A DNA stretch of 64,000 nucleotides. Source: Lepturacanthus savala (Eukaryota; Chordata; Actinopteri; Scombriformes; Trichiuridae). The position numbers and the translations under genes were made by a program. Below, piece after piece: positions 34,014 to 44,819 of the stretch. Location: assembly GCA_030544235.1 (NCBI GenBank), contig CM060465.1, forward strand, positions 35,008,488 to 35,072,487, written 5' to 3'. Below the pieces are notes generated by a model, which saw only the letters and a list, made by a program, of their open reading frames with translations, made no database searches and had not been told where the DNA came from. How positions within the stretch are numbered: position 1 is the first letter of the stretch; every line of letters starts with the position of its first letter.

Positions 34014-34099
34014 CATGTTTGTGTGATATCTAAAAATCAACAAAAGTCTGCACTTAACCTTTAAAAACATTAAAACTAATGGAAGCCAAAGACCAATGT
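34014..34099 (+). repeat. Repeat Y segment captured in minisatellite, copy 2
   Basis: It is nearly identical to 32945-33030, including its minisatellite junctions, so the capture happened once and was then duplicated with the array. Confidence 0.8.
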
Positions 34100-34550
34100 G
34101 TTTTGGCTTCCAAGAGGGCACTTTAACATGTGTTTAAGCTCCAAAAGGGGCACTTTAGGATGCATTTTAGCTCCAAAGTGTGCACTTTAGATGCGTTTTA
34201 GGTCCTAGAGGTTTTTTTTTACACATATTTTGGCTCCTAGAGGGCACTTTAACATGTGTTTCAGCTCAAAGGGGGCACTTTAATATACATTTTGGCTACC
34301 AGAGGGCATTTCAACATGTGTTTTAGCTCTAAAGAGTGCATTTTAACACACATTTTTACAACAAGACGGTTATTTATCATGCATTTTAGCTCCCATGAGG
34401 GCACTTAAATACACGTTTTGGCTTCTAGAGAGCATGTCAGAATGCATGTTGGCTTCCAAGAGGGCACTTTAGATGCATTTTAGCTCCTAGAGGACACTTC
34501 AACACACGTTTTAGCTCCTAAAAAGGGGCTTTAACATGGTTTTTAGCTTT

Positions 34551-35000
34551 GAAACTGAAACTGTTAGCTTTTGGCTGCTCATTACATTTTGTAAATGCTC
34601 AGATTCTTTTTCTAACAGCAGCATGAACCATATTTTCCATTATTTCCTGCCATTCATGTGTTAAACTGCTGCTAATTTACGATCACAGGCGGTGAAATTA
34701 AAAATCATCTTCCATCTATTTACTGGGTTATCAGCTGGTTATTATCGAATCTTGTGGATCATTAAACCGTTAAATTCTGCCCTCAATCTCTCCAACGGGT
34801 TAAAACAATTCCAATTCAGTTGAAAGTGGATTTGATGACAACGTGGTCTAGATAAAAACTGTCTCACGCCGATGGATCTGCCAGATTGATGATAAGTCTG
34901 AAAGCTGCTGTGGTTTCAGCTGCCTCTGATCACATTTGATGTGGTTTTTCATTCCAGTAGAAGAAAGAGGCGACAGTTTGCATTAAAACGAAGAAGAGAA
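34551..35000. other. Non-repetitive stretch, no recognised gene
   Basis: Unique-looking sequence with no gene seen. Confidence 0.4.
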
Positions 35001-35880
35001 TGTTTCAAAAAGAGCTGAAGATTCAACCAAAATTGTCTATAGAAGACGAAAGAAACCAGAAAATAATTAGATTTGAGAAGATTTGCAACTAATCGATTAA
35101 TCCCTGTAGCTCTATATGACTACATCTCTAGTTTCTACTTTAAATTCTCTTTATATCCTGATTTATAACCACTAGAACTAAAGACTGGTAATATTTCTAA
35201 TAGACAGATTATTGTTGATTATTGATGAGCTGTAATGATTAGTTGATTAATCGATTAGTTGTTTGGTTCATAAAATGTTGATCAGCTGTTTCTCAAAGTT
35301 GAAGATTCGACCTAAAATGTCTTTTTTTGTCCAAAGATCATCAGTTTATTATTATAGAGACTAAAGAAACCAGGAAATAATCAGAGAAGAGAAGCTGGAA
35401 CCAGAGAATTTGGATGTTTTCTACTGAAAAAAAATTACTCTAATCCATTAATCGATTATCAAAATAGTTGGATGTCAAATCAAATGTGGGGTTCCTCAGG
35501 GTTCCGTTCTAGATCCTGTGAAGTTTCAGTCATCAGTTTATTATTATAGAGACTAAAGAAACCAGGAAATAATCAGAGAAGAGAAGCTGGAACCAGAGAA
35601 TTTGGACATTTTCCTCTTAAAAATGACTCAAATCAAATATGGGGTTCCTCAGGGTTCCGTTCTAGATCCTGTGAAGTTTCAGTCGTCAGTTTATTATTAT
35701 AGAGACTAAAGAAACCAGGAAATAATCAGAGAAGAGATTATAACTATGACTCTATAAAGTCAACATTTTTAACCTATCATGAGTAGAGCAGCAACGATTA
35801 GTTGATTAATCGATTAGTTGTTTGGTTGCAGGATGATGTAATAGTTGGCAACTAATCAATTAATCGACTAATCGTTGGAG
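35001..35880 (+). mobile_element. TIR-unit cluster 6 (plus) with two RT fragments
   Basis: Units start near 35232 and 35788 with intervening body segments. The body AGTTTATTATTATAGAGACT is repeated about 35341, 35534 and 35690. RT fragments occur at 35483-35523 and 35638-35676. The period between them is about 154 bp, a small tandem of [body + RT fragment]. Confidence 0.85.
35483..35676 (+). mobile_element. Two embedded LINE RT motif fragments, about 154 bp apart
   Basis: Both read GGGGTTCCTCAGGGTTCCGT, then TCTAGATCCTGTGAAG (GVPQGSVLDPV). They are separated by one TIR-unit body piece. Confidence 0.75.
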
Positions 35881-36280
35881 TATTAAAATAGACAAACACA
35901 CATATAGGCGACATAAGAAGAAGAACCAGAGAATTTAGACTTTATTTCCTTCAGTAAAACCACCTGTAAATCAATATTTAATATTTAATGTGTGTTTCTG
36001 TGGCTCTGAGTGTGTGTAGGTGTTGAAACTAGCAGCAAAGTGTGTATCATCAACCCAACATCCAGTGACCTTTCACCTCTCATACTTCAGGTTAACAACA
36101 GGTCAGTGAACATATGAATATGTTAGCTTGTTGTGTGTTTATCGCAGCAGTTTCTGGTTGAGTGATAATAGAACGACATTCTCTCAGGCTTGAAGCGACT
36201 AAATCACTGATCTGATTCTTCCTTCAAGGCCTTTTTGTTTCTGCTCAGAGTCAGTTCATGTATATGTATGTATATAATTA
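35881..36280. other. No recognised feature
   Basis: Unique-looking sequence without a gene. Confidence 0.35.
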
Positions 36281-36535
36281 AATACTAAAAGTGTAAATAT
36301 TGAAAATAAAATACCAAAATACAAAAAAACACTTAAACTACTAAAAAATACAAAATAAAAATGCTAAAATATTTAAAAATATACAAAAAATTAACAAAAA
36401 ATACTCAAGATACTAAAAATAATAATAATAAAAACACAAAAAATAAAAAAATATATTTAAAAAAACTATGAAACTAAACATAAAAAAAAACTGTAAAAAA
36501 GAAAAAATACTAAAACCGATACTAAAACTTAATCC
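36281..36535 (+). repeat. A-rich low-complexity tract (ACTAAAAATA-type)
   Basis: Degenerate short units such as ATACTAAAAATA and ATACAAAAAA. Probably expanded simple sequence. Confidence 0.75.
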
Positions 36536-37440
36536 AATAATGGATTTGAGTCATTTTTAATTCGAAAATGTCCAAATTCTCTGGTTCCAGCTTCTTTTCT
36601 CTGATTATTTCCTGGTTTCTTTAGTCTCTATAATAATAAACTGATGACTGAAACTTCACAGGATCTAGAACGGAACCCTGAGGAACCCCACATTTGATTT
36701 GAGTCATTTTTCAGTAGAAAATGTCCAAATTCTCTGGTTCCAGCTTCTCTTCTCTGATTATTTCCTGGTTTCTTTGGTCTCTATAATAATAAACTGATGA
36801 TCTTTGGACAAAAACAGACATTTTAGTTTGAATCTTCAGCTTTTGATCAACATTTTACACCATTTAATGAACCAAACAACTAATTGATTAATCGTTTCAA
36901 TAACGGAGTGCCACAGGGATCCATTCTAGGTCCCATTTCATTCAGCATTTATATAAATCAGATTCACTTCTAATTTTTTTATATAATCAGACATTTTACG
37001 TTCAATCTTCAGCTTTAAGAAACATTGATCAACATTTTACTTTATAAATCAAACGACTAATTAACGATTAATCATTTCAATAACCGATAGAATAATCGAC
37101 GATCAGAATAGTCGTTAGTTGCAGCTCTAGTTCATTGTGATATTTCAGTTTCTTTCAAATAAAAACAAAACTTTATGAATCTTCAGCTTTGGAAACACTG
37201 ATCAACATTTTATGAACCAAACAACTAATCGATTAATCGTTTCAATAACGGAGTGCCACAGGGATCCATTCTGGGTCCCATTTCATTCAGCATTTATATA
37301 AATCAGTTTCACTTCTCTCTGACTATGAAATATGTCTTATATAATCAGACATTTTAGGTTGAATCTTCAGCTTTGAGAAACACAGATCAATATTTTATTT
37401 GATGAACAACATCTATTATATAACTATCAGAATAGTCCTA
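36536..37440 (-). mobile_element. TIR-unit cluster 7 (minus) with RT fragments of both lineages
   Basis: Inverted relative to cluster 6: GTCCAAATTCTCTGGTTCCA then CTCTGATTATTTCCTGGTTT. It holds the VLDP-type RT fragment at 36654-36695 (minus) and two ILGP-type fragments at 36904-36970 and 37249-37320 (plus). The two ILGP copies are joined to the left TIR by the same CGTTTCAATAACGGAGTGCC junction. Confidence 0.85.
36904..37320 (+). mobile_element. Two embedded LINE RT motif fragments (ILGP form)
   Basis: At 36904 and 37249 (345 bp apart) GGAGTGCCACAGGGATCCAT starts a frame encoding GVPQGSILGPISFSIYINQ (the first copy reads ILGP as ILGP/ILGP-like with one silent change). TATATAATCAGACATTTTA follows each. 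Confidence 0.8.
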
Positions 37441-39025
37441 AACTAGGAAACCAGTGGGCTGAACAGTGAACTCATTTCACCTTTAGTTGTCATCTGATTT
37501 ACTTCCTTGGAGCCGTTTGCTTCTTTGCTTGAAAATGACCCATTAATCACTGTGTCCTACTATTCTAAAACATCCTGTAAATGCAGGACAGGAAAAAAAA
37601 AGAACTCTGTGAGGAGGAGACATTTCACGCTGTCGCCGGTGACGTTTCAGAGCCGGCGGTGCAGCTTCATGCAGAGAAAAACCCATTATAGGAAAAGGTC
37701 ATAGACACTTGTCATGTGTTATAACAGGAGCAGCTTCTGAGGCAGGAAAAACAACACCATAGGCGACGTTTCCAACACGTTCAGGCCTCCAGAAACGCAC
37801 CGTACACGAGCTAACAACGCACATGTAGGACAAACATTACCACAGCGTGGCCTCGTTGGAGGAAAAGCCTCGGAGTGAGGCTTGTTATGAATAAATCACA
37901 CAACCAGAGACGTGGCGTGCAGCAGAAATACAAAAAAAGAAAAAGATATTATGCAATGAATGTATAATGAAATGCAGGAGACTCAGATATACTTGCATGA
38001 TGCACTAAGAGATATTGTCAGAATCAGCAGCTCTCTCCTTACACCAACCTTCAATAAATACATATAATATATAAATAAAACGCTTCGATAGGTTCATCCT
38101 TGCAGTGTTGAGGTAGGACTCAGAGGCAGATAATGAGCTTTTCCCTCTGCAGAGGACAAAAAAAACACGGAGCCAGCACAGTTGAGCTGTGCCGGAAAAA
38201 AAACAAACTAGAAAAAAAAAAAACACACAATAAGTCGAGAGAATCCAGCAAAACTTCCTCAAACTCCTGAACTCAGCCGAGACAGAGCCGCCCACCTCTG
38301 GCTGCAGCTGTTTCCCAGCAGAAGACTCAGGTTAACGCCTCCGGATAAGCCGCTAGCGACGGTTAGCATCCGTCAGTTAGCATTTAGCTGTCAAGTCACA
38401 GGGATCGGTAGCTGAAGGACCGCTGCATTTCTTGGTTTTTGATGGGTTTTCATTGGAATATGGTCCAGGGATTGGGTTGACCCCAGAACTTTAACTTTAT
38501 TGGTCTAGAACCAACATGCTGCTGGTTTACTGGTGACATTGGGGTTGATTTTCGTCCGATTTGCAGGGAGATGGAAGACTAGTAGGAAGATTTCATTGAT
38601 ATGTTGCTGGGAACAAACACCACATCAGTCCAGAGGAGCTAAACTCAAACAGCTGAACATCCCACCATCTTCACCTCCCTGCTCTTCCTCCCTCCATCCT
38701 CCTCATCCATAATGGATAGTTTGGGATGGATCCTGTTCCTGTAGTTCAGCCGCTCGTCTCTTATCGATTCCTGCACCGTCCGAGTCATCAAGGCAAAGAT
38801 AACGAGGTTTAGAGTCACGCTGGATGTTTCTGCATCGTTCCCCATCCCCCCCACTCTGTCTCCAGGACTCAGTCCATCCTTTATGTCTGATATGAGATGC
38901 AAACCAATTCAACTAGAAAAGGCATTCATCAGGATTAGAAACGATTATGTGGATGTAGAGAAACAGAGGAACGAATGTTTCAGTACCGCCAAAGCATCAG
39001 GAGAGAGAGTGAATAATGACTAGTT
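37441..39025. other. Longest non-TIR stretch in the right half, no recognised gene
   Basis: Moderate GC with CTGTCGCCGGTGACGTTTCA and GAGCCGGCGGTGCAGCTTCA (about 37630), and GCCTCCGGATAAGCCGCTAG (38337). Small frames: 65 codons at 37507 plus; 96 codons at 38005-38295 minus, containing a hydrophobic YCVFFFFLVCFF run that comes from a poly-A tract on the plus strand; and 85 codons at 38645-38902 minus with ordinary composition (ESIRDERLNYRNRIHPKL). I recognise none of them. A gene edge here is possible but unproven. Confidence 0.35.
38645..38902 (-). CDS. Unrecognised open frame, 85 codons (weak)
   Basis: The composition is that of an ordinary soluble protein (MDEEDGGRKSREVK near the C-terminus, ESIRDERLNYRNRIHPKL in the middle) and the surrounding DNA is not repetitive. 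No domain, signal peptide or splice sites are evident, and a second overlapping frame of similar size exists, so chance is the default explanation. Confidence 0.12.
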   Translation of the reverse strand: MHLISDIKDGLSPGDRVGGMGNDAETSSVTLNLVIFALMTRTVQESIRDERLNYRNRIHPKLSIMDEEDGGRKSREVKMVGCSAV

Positions 39026-40490
39026 GGATAGTTGATTAATCTATGGGTTATTGAAGTGATTAATCGATTAGTTGTTTGGTTCATAAATGAAGATTCAATC
39101 TAAAAACCCAAAGATCATCAGTTTATTATTATAGAGACTAAAGAAACCAGGAAATAATCAGAGAAGAGAAGCTGGAACCAGAGAATTTGAAATTCAACTT
39201 ATCGATTAATTGATTAATTGATTAATCGATTAATCGTAGCACTCATAACACAAATTCTTTTTACTTCTGTCCAGTTTTGCATCAAACCAATATTTAAATA
39301 TCCTTATAAACACTAAAAATCTGTTTATTATTTAAATATTGGTTCTATTTCTAATCAAACCTTCTAATCTATGAACAGCTGCAACGATTAGTTGATTAAT
39401 CGATTAGTCGTTTGGTTCATAAATGAAGATTCAATCTAAAAACCCAAAGATCATCAGTTTATTATTATAGAGACTAAAGAAACCAGGAAATAATCAGAGA
39501 AGAGAAGCTGGAACCAGAGAATTTGGACATTTTCTACTGAAAAATGACTAAAATTATCGATTAATTGATTAATTGATAAATTGATTAATCGTTGTAGCAC
39601 TCATAACAAATTCTTTTTACTTCTGTCCAGTTTTCTATCAAACTAATATTTAAATATCCTAATTTATAAACACTAAAAATCAGTTTATTATTTAAATATC
39701 GGTTCTATTTCTAATCAAACCTTCTAATCTATGAACAGCTGCAACGATTAGTTGATTAATCGATTAGTCGTTTGGTTCATAAATGAAGATTCAATCTAAA
39801 AACACAAAGATCATCAGTTTATTATTATAGAGACTAAAGAAACCAGGAAATAATCAGAGAAGAGAAGCTGGAACCAGAGAATTTGGACATTTTCTTCTAA
39901 AATTATTGATTAATCGATTAATCGTTGTATCTCTATATGACACAAATTTTCTTTACTTCCAGACAGTTTTGTATTGAACCAATATTTAAATATAATTTAT
40001 AACCACTACAAATAAAAATCTATGTATTTAGCTATTTGGACTATTTCTTATCAAATCAGACTTTCTAATCTAACATGTATAGAGCTGCAATGATTAGTTG
40101 ATTAATCAATTACTTGATTGGTTCATAAAATGGTGTAAAATGTTGATTTTAGCTGAAGATTCAACCCAAAGATCATCAGTTTATTATTATAGAGACTAAA
40201 GAAACTAAGAAATCAGAGAAGAGAAGCTGGAACCAGAGAATTTGGACATTTTCCTCTTTAAAATGACTGAAATCAAATGTGGGGTTCCTCAGGGTTCCGT
40301 TCTAGATCCTGTGAAGTTTCAGTCGTCAGTTTATTATTATAGAGACTAAAGAAACCAGGAAATAATCAGAGAAGAGAAGCTGGAACCAGAGAATTTGGAC
40401 ATTTTCTTCTTCAAATCGATTAACCGATTACTAAAATAGTTGGCGATTAATCGATTATTGATTAATCATTAAGCTATAACTCTATATGCC
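39026..40490 (+). mobile_element. TIR-unit cluster 8 (plus), tandem period about 336-360 bp
   Basis: TTTGGTTCATAAATGAAGAT recurs at 39075, 39411 and 39771. Linkers contain ACTTCTGTCCAGTTTT, TATTTAAATATCGGTTCTAT and TTCTAATCAAACCTTCTAAT. A fourth, more diverged unit starts near 40081 and an RT fragment lies at 40277-40316. Confidence 0.85.
40277..40316 (+). mobile_element. Embedded LINE RT motif fragment
   Basis: The same VLDP-form junction fragment as at 19081 and 35483, encoding CGVPQGSVLDPV. Confidence 0.75.
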
Positions 40491-40868
40491 ACTGGTTGTT
40501 CTCAGGAGTCTGAATCTTTTCCTCCAGTTTCATCACCCTAACTTGTAATAAACGCATGTCGTGCTGCGTTCAGGGTCATTACAGCAGATATTGGTGCTGA
40601 CCCAGCTCTGGATATATGGGTCAGCAGCGACATTAACGTGACTGATATGTGTCACACACACAATGCTGCTCTTTTTTCAGACTGGACAGACAATGACTGA
40701 GCCCTGCAGCATCAACACATGACCAACCACTGTACAATAGCAGCAAAAGCTGCTGTTCACTTCCAGCTGAGACACGTCGGGGGTCAGGGAGGTCACAGAC
40801 TCCTTCTCACACGTCTTCCAGGATCATGGAGGGCGTGGTTAAATAGGGCGATTTTCACGCTCTGCGAG
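40491..40868. other. Non-repetitive stretch, no recognised gene
   Basis: Moderate-GC unique sequence with no gene seen. Confidence 0.4.
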
Positions 40869-40869
40869 C

Positions 40870-40910
<41 letters not shown>
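40869..40910 (+). repeat. (CA)21 microsatellite
   Basis: About 42 bases of perfect CA. It produces poly-Thr-His or Val-Cys frames that are not genes. Confidence 0.95.
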
Positions 40911-40912
<2 letters not shown>

Positions 40913-41520
40913 CGTAAAGTGGGCGGATGCAAAGAGACAAGAGGAAATATGTCAAGAAGACAAGTTTTCAGGCCCGATGAACCTCGAAGGAAACGGTGGA
41001 TCGGTGATGAGTTGATGTAGATGAACAAGTCTTTTAGATAAAACTGCATCAATATATGAGATAAAGTCAAAAAAAATGTCTATAAACTTCGTACCTGATG
41101 GTTTAAGTCTCTTAAAAAGGTTTAACCACTTAACATCCAGGTCTATTTATCGGTTTTCCTGCTATAAATGATGATAAATGTTAAATATCTCTACAAACAC
41201 AAAGGTTATTGGACTTAAACCTGGAATTATAATAAATCTACAATATGTGAGGTGACTACAAAAGAGTCAGAATCTATTTATGTTGCTGAATTTAGATGGA
41301 AAATTGAAAAATCTGAGGTAAAATGTTAGAAATCTGACGTAAAATGTTAGAAATCTGAGATAAAAGTGAGAAATCTGAGGTAAAAAGTCCGAAAAAAAGA
41401 AAAAAAATTGAAAAAAAAAACTTTATTTAGATGTTTTCTCATCACATCATCAATCTATTTAGATTTTGAACGTGAATTTATGAGTTTACTGCAGAGATTT
41501 GATGATTTCTGTTGTATAAT
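40911..41520. other. No recognised gene; short tandem AAATCTGAGGTAAAATGTTAG
   Basis: About four units of a ~22-bp repeat (TGAGGTAAAATGTTAGAAAT form) lie at 41306-41390. The rest is AT-rich and unremarkable. Confidence 0.55.
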
Positions 41521-41522
41521 TA

Positions 41523-41540
41523 GTGTGTGTGTGTGTGTGT
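41523..41540 (+). repeat. (GT)9 microsatellite
   Basis: Perfect TG run. Confidence 0.9.
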
Positions 41541-41632
41541 CTCATTTAAAGGGACAGTGTTCAGTCTCCACATCAACAAACAGATCTTTGCTGTGACCTT
41601 GTTTGCTAATTAAGTGTCAGACCTATTTATCC

Positions 41633-41634
<2 letters not shown>

Positions 41635-41685
<51 letters not shown>
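41635..41685 (+). repeat. (TG)25 microsatellite
   Basis: About 51 bases of TG. Confidence 0.95.
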
Positions 41686-41687
<2 letters not shown>

Positions 41688-41794
41688 CATTAGACATTCT
41701 CCTGTATGTTTTTCTCTTGCTCATAAATATTACATAAATCTGTATATATGTGATGTAACATCACTGTAATGAAATATTCATGCTGTTTCTTTTT

Positions 41795-42660
41795 TTAAAT
41801 AAAGTTTTGTATAGAAAAAAAAGTTTTCTGCAGATATTTTAAGGAGATTACTTCCAAATGTTCGTGATTATTATTATATAAATTGTTGCATTCAAGTGTA
41901 AAACTACAAACTATTTTATAGATTAGTGAACATTTTATCATCTTTAAACATATTGCTCTTGTTTTCATTAAAGTTTTATGTAGTTTTTTACACGTTGGAG
42001 CCATGTAAACACAAGTAATTTGGTATTTAGCCTGTTTAGTATTCACAGAGGTGTTTTCTGTTTACCTACATTTCCTGAATAAAGTTTTGGAGAAAACACA
42101 AAAACTGTTTTGTCTAGACTCCTGTACTTTGTAATTTTATATTTACTAAATAAAGTTTTATAGTAAAAAAAACTGTTTTCTGTAGACTCCATCACTATGT
42201 AAATAAAGTTTCATCAATAAAATTTTGTAGTAAAAAAAAATGTTTTCTGTAGACTCCTGCATTTTGTAATTTTACATTTCCTAAATAAAGTTTTGTAGTA
42301 AAAACAATTCTTACTCCGTCACTTTGTAAATCTCTTTTCACTAATAAAGTTTTGTAGAAAAAAGTGTTTTCTGCAGACTCCCTAACTTGTAAATCTACGT
42401 TTCCTAAATAAAGTTTTAGAGAAAAAACTGTTTTCTCTAGACTCCTGCATTTTGTAATTTTATATTTCCTAAATAAAGTTTTGTAGTAAAACATAATCTT
42501 ACTATTTCACTTTGTAAATCTATTGTCATCAATAAAGTTTTGTAGAAAAACACAAAAACTGTTTTCTGTACTGTTTTATTTTTCCTAAATAAAGTTTTAT
42601 CGAAAAAAACCTGTTGTCTATAGACTCCTGCATTTTGTAATTTTATATTTCAAACCGTTT
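41795..42660 (+). repeat. Tandem array with AATAAAGTTTTGTAG in each unit
   Basis: About ten units of roughly 60-75 bp: CCTAAATAAAGTTTTGTAGT, AAAAAACTGTTTTCTGTAGA and CTCCTGCATTTTGTAATTTT. Every unit carries a canonical AATAAA polyadenylation hexamer on the plus strand, and several have TGTTTTCT-type U/GU-rich sequence 15-30 bases downstream. The 99-codon minus-strand frame (42195-42494) comes from the repeat. Periods are uneven and some units are shortened. Confidence 0.88.
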
Positions 42661-43315
42661 AATCGATTTTCAAAAAAACTGATTAATTAGTATCAAACCA
42701 ATCATAAATAGAGCTGCAAAGATTAATTGATTAATCATTTAATTGCACTTTATTCCCATATTTCTAACCCTCAGACCTGATACTCATTCAAAGACTTCCT
42801 GTCTCCATCGGCTCTTCATGGATTAAACATTTCAAAGAAACGACTCGTCGCCTCCTTCAGATTCAGACAGTGATGGAGACAAAGCCTTTTCTGTCCATTC
42901 AGTCTGTACAGTAGCTAAGAGTCCAGCTCCTGCATATTCATGAGGTAGTGATCAGGAAGTCCCAGCAGGTCTAAATACCATCCTCGGGTATTACTGGAGT
43001 CAGAATTCCTCCGTCAGCAGGAGATTTTACTCAAATACCAGGAAAAAAATAAGAAAGGACAGAAAATATTAACACACCTAAACAAATCTGTTGGTTTGTT
43101 TTCATGCAGCAGTGGAAATATGTTATTATGATCTAAACAGAACTCCAGTTTGACCTCAAACTCACATTTTTTGGACTTTTTGGACTATGCTGATATCTTA
43201 ACACCTGTATATAACTGTCCTTTTAGATGTATTCTTGGTTGCCCCTTTTATATCCATCACTGTTTCTGATGATGTTTTATCAATATTTTTTATAGCACAT
43301 TATAATCTTTATTTA
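42661..43315. other. Mostly non-repetitive stretch, no recognised gene
   Basis: A TIR-left-end remnant (GAGCTGCAAAGATTAATTGA) is at about 42711. From 42770 to 43000 the sequence looks unique (TCGGCTCTTCATGGATTAAA, CCTGCATATTCATGAGGTAG). It is a possible conserved non-coding element. Confidence 0.4.
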
Positions 43316-43319
43316 TTTA

Positions 43320-43868
43320 TTAGGCGTCCATGCTAACAGACATCCATGCTAACAGACTTCCATGCTAACAAACGTCCTTGCTAACAGGCGTCCATGCTAA
43401 CAGACGTCCATGCTAACAGACGTCCACGCTAACAGATGTCCATACTAACAGACGTCCATTCTAACAGACTTCCATGCTAACAGACGTACATGTTAACAGA
43501 TGTCCATGCTAGCAGACGTCCATGCTAACGGATGTCCATGCTAATAGGCGTCCATGCTAATACACGTCCCTGCATACAGATGTCCCTGCTAACAGGCCTG
43601 CATGCTTATAGAAGTCCATACTAGCAGACATCCATGCTAACAGGCATTTATACTAATAAACGTCCATGCTAACAGACATCCATGCTAACAGAAGTCTATA
43701 CTAACAGACGTCCATTCTAGCAGTCGTCCCTGCTAACAGACGCCCATGCTAGCAGTCATCCATGCTAACAGACATCTATACTAACAGACGTCCATGCTAG
43801 CTGACGTCCATGCTAACAGACAGGCCTGCTAACAGGCGTCCATGCTAGCTCACGTCCATGCTAACAGC
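43320..43868 (+). repeat. 16-bp minisatellite (CGTCCATGCTAACAGA)
   Basis: About 34 units of CGTCCATGCTAACAGA with scattered substitutions. A frame that starts inside it (43842) runs on into unique DNA and is not supported as a gene. Confidence 0.95.
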
Positions 43869-44550
43869 ACCTGTGTTTATTGTGGACCAGCTGGTGGTGG
43901 TCAGGCGTTCTGTTGGACACCAGCAGTGTTTACAGACCTGAGTCATCGGACGATTCAAGGCCAAAACTCAGCAGGTGATGCTGGAACCTTGTTGACGCTG
44001 CTTCACAACAACAACAACAACAACAACAACAACAGTTTACCACTTCAACCAGGCAGCAGAGCAGTTGTCCAGTCAACAAAACACCCCGAAGCCATTATCA
44101 TCGTACTAATGTGAACAACATTAAGTTTTCCAACAGTTCCCCTCCCCCTCCAGTCAGATACAGCACCAGTGTTGAGCTTTGTGCTGCTGTCATCGTCTGT
44201 TTCAGAGGAATTAAGACATGTATCACCCCTCCTCTTTCTAGCTATTGTATATTAGCGTGTGTGTTTTTCTGTCCTCAGCACACTATGCCCCAGTGTGTGC
44301 AGCATGAGTGGAAGCTGTGTGTTGCAGATAAGAGTCCGAGTGCTGCAAAACACAGGAAAAGAAGGGGGTGAAGGGCCCAGGAAAAGAAGACGGGACTGTT
44401 CCCTCAGTCAGATTCACCTCTGGATGCCCTTTCTGCCGTTACACCTCCACCATGAATAATCCACATACGACTCAGGCCGTTACACCGCTCCTATTAATAT
44501 GCATGGAGGCCTCGTTTCAGAGGAGTGGAATACATTTTCATATTTCTAAT
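43869..44550. other. Non-repetitive stretch with an (AAC)n tract
   Basis: An (ACA)10 run lies at 44004-44034. Frames of 66-93 codons overlap on the plus strand with no domain. The part 44409-44520 has a diverged second copy at 47860-47992. Confidence 0.45.
44409..44520 (+). repeat. Diverged duplicate element Z, copy 1
   Basis: The shared order with copy 2 is: CAGATTCACCTCTGGATGCC, CCACCATGAATAATCCA, GCCGTTACACC, and TAATATGCATGGAGGCCTCG with TTT. The similarity is broken by indels but collinear. It is not one of the abundant families. Confidence 0.6.
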
Positions 44551-44819
44551 AAGCAGCAGATTTGTAGAAGCTGGAACCAGAGATATTTGGACATTTTTCT
44601 CTTGAAAATCACTCAAATCAATCGTCAAAATAGTTTTCGATTAATGTAAAAATTGATCGATTAATCGACTAATTGTTGCTCCCAGATTAACAATCATATT
44701 GATTAGTTGTTTGGTTCATAAAGTTGAAATATTACAATGACTAGAGCTGCAACTAACGACGGTTACTATCGATGATTGAAACGATTAATCGATTAGTTGT
44801 TTGGTTCATAAAATGGTAA

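Larger units (their letters stand above)
32560..34550 (-). repeat. ~31-bp minisatellite, block 3 (reverse orientation, higher-order)
   Basis: The same minisatellite as the other five blocks but inverted: GGCTCCTAGAGGGCACTTTA then ACATGTGTTTTAGCTC. About 60 units are present. A higher-order repeat is clear: TTAAGCTCCAAAGAGGGCAC recurs at 33064, 33481 and 33898, exactly 417 bp apart. A non-minisatellite insert derived from repeat Y occurs at 32953-33025 and 34022-34094, 1069 bp apart. Confidence 0.95.

Noticed and set aside
38005..38295. Frame with a hydrophobic segment that might be a membrane protein
   Set aside because: The Phe-rich stretch is encoded by A-rich tracts on the plus strand (38158-38225). 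There is no conserved motif.
42195..42494. 99-codon minus-strand frame
   Set aside because: It lies wholly in the AATAAA tandem array, with the peptide repeating with the unit.
43320..43868. Possible CRISPR-like array (regular 16-bp repeats)
   Set aside because: There are no spacers between repeats; units are directly head to tail with substitutions. The window is eukaryotic.
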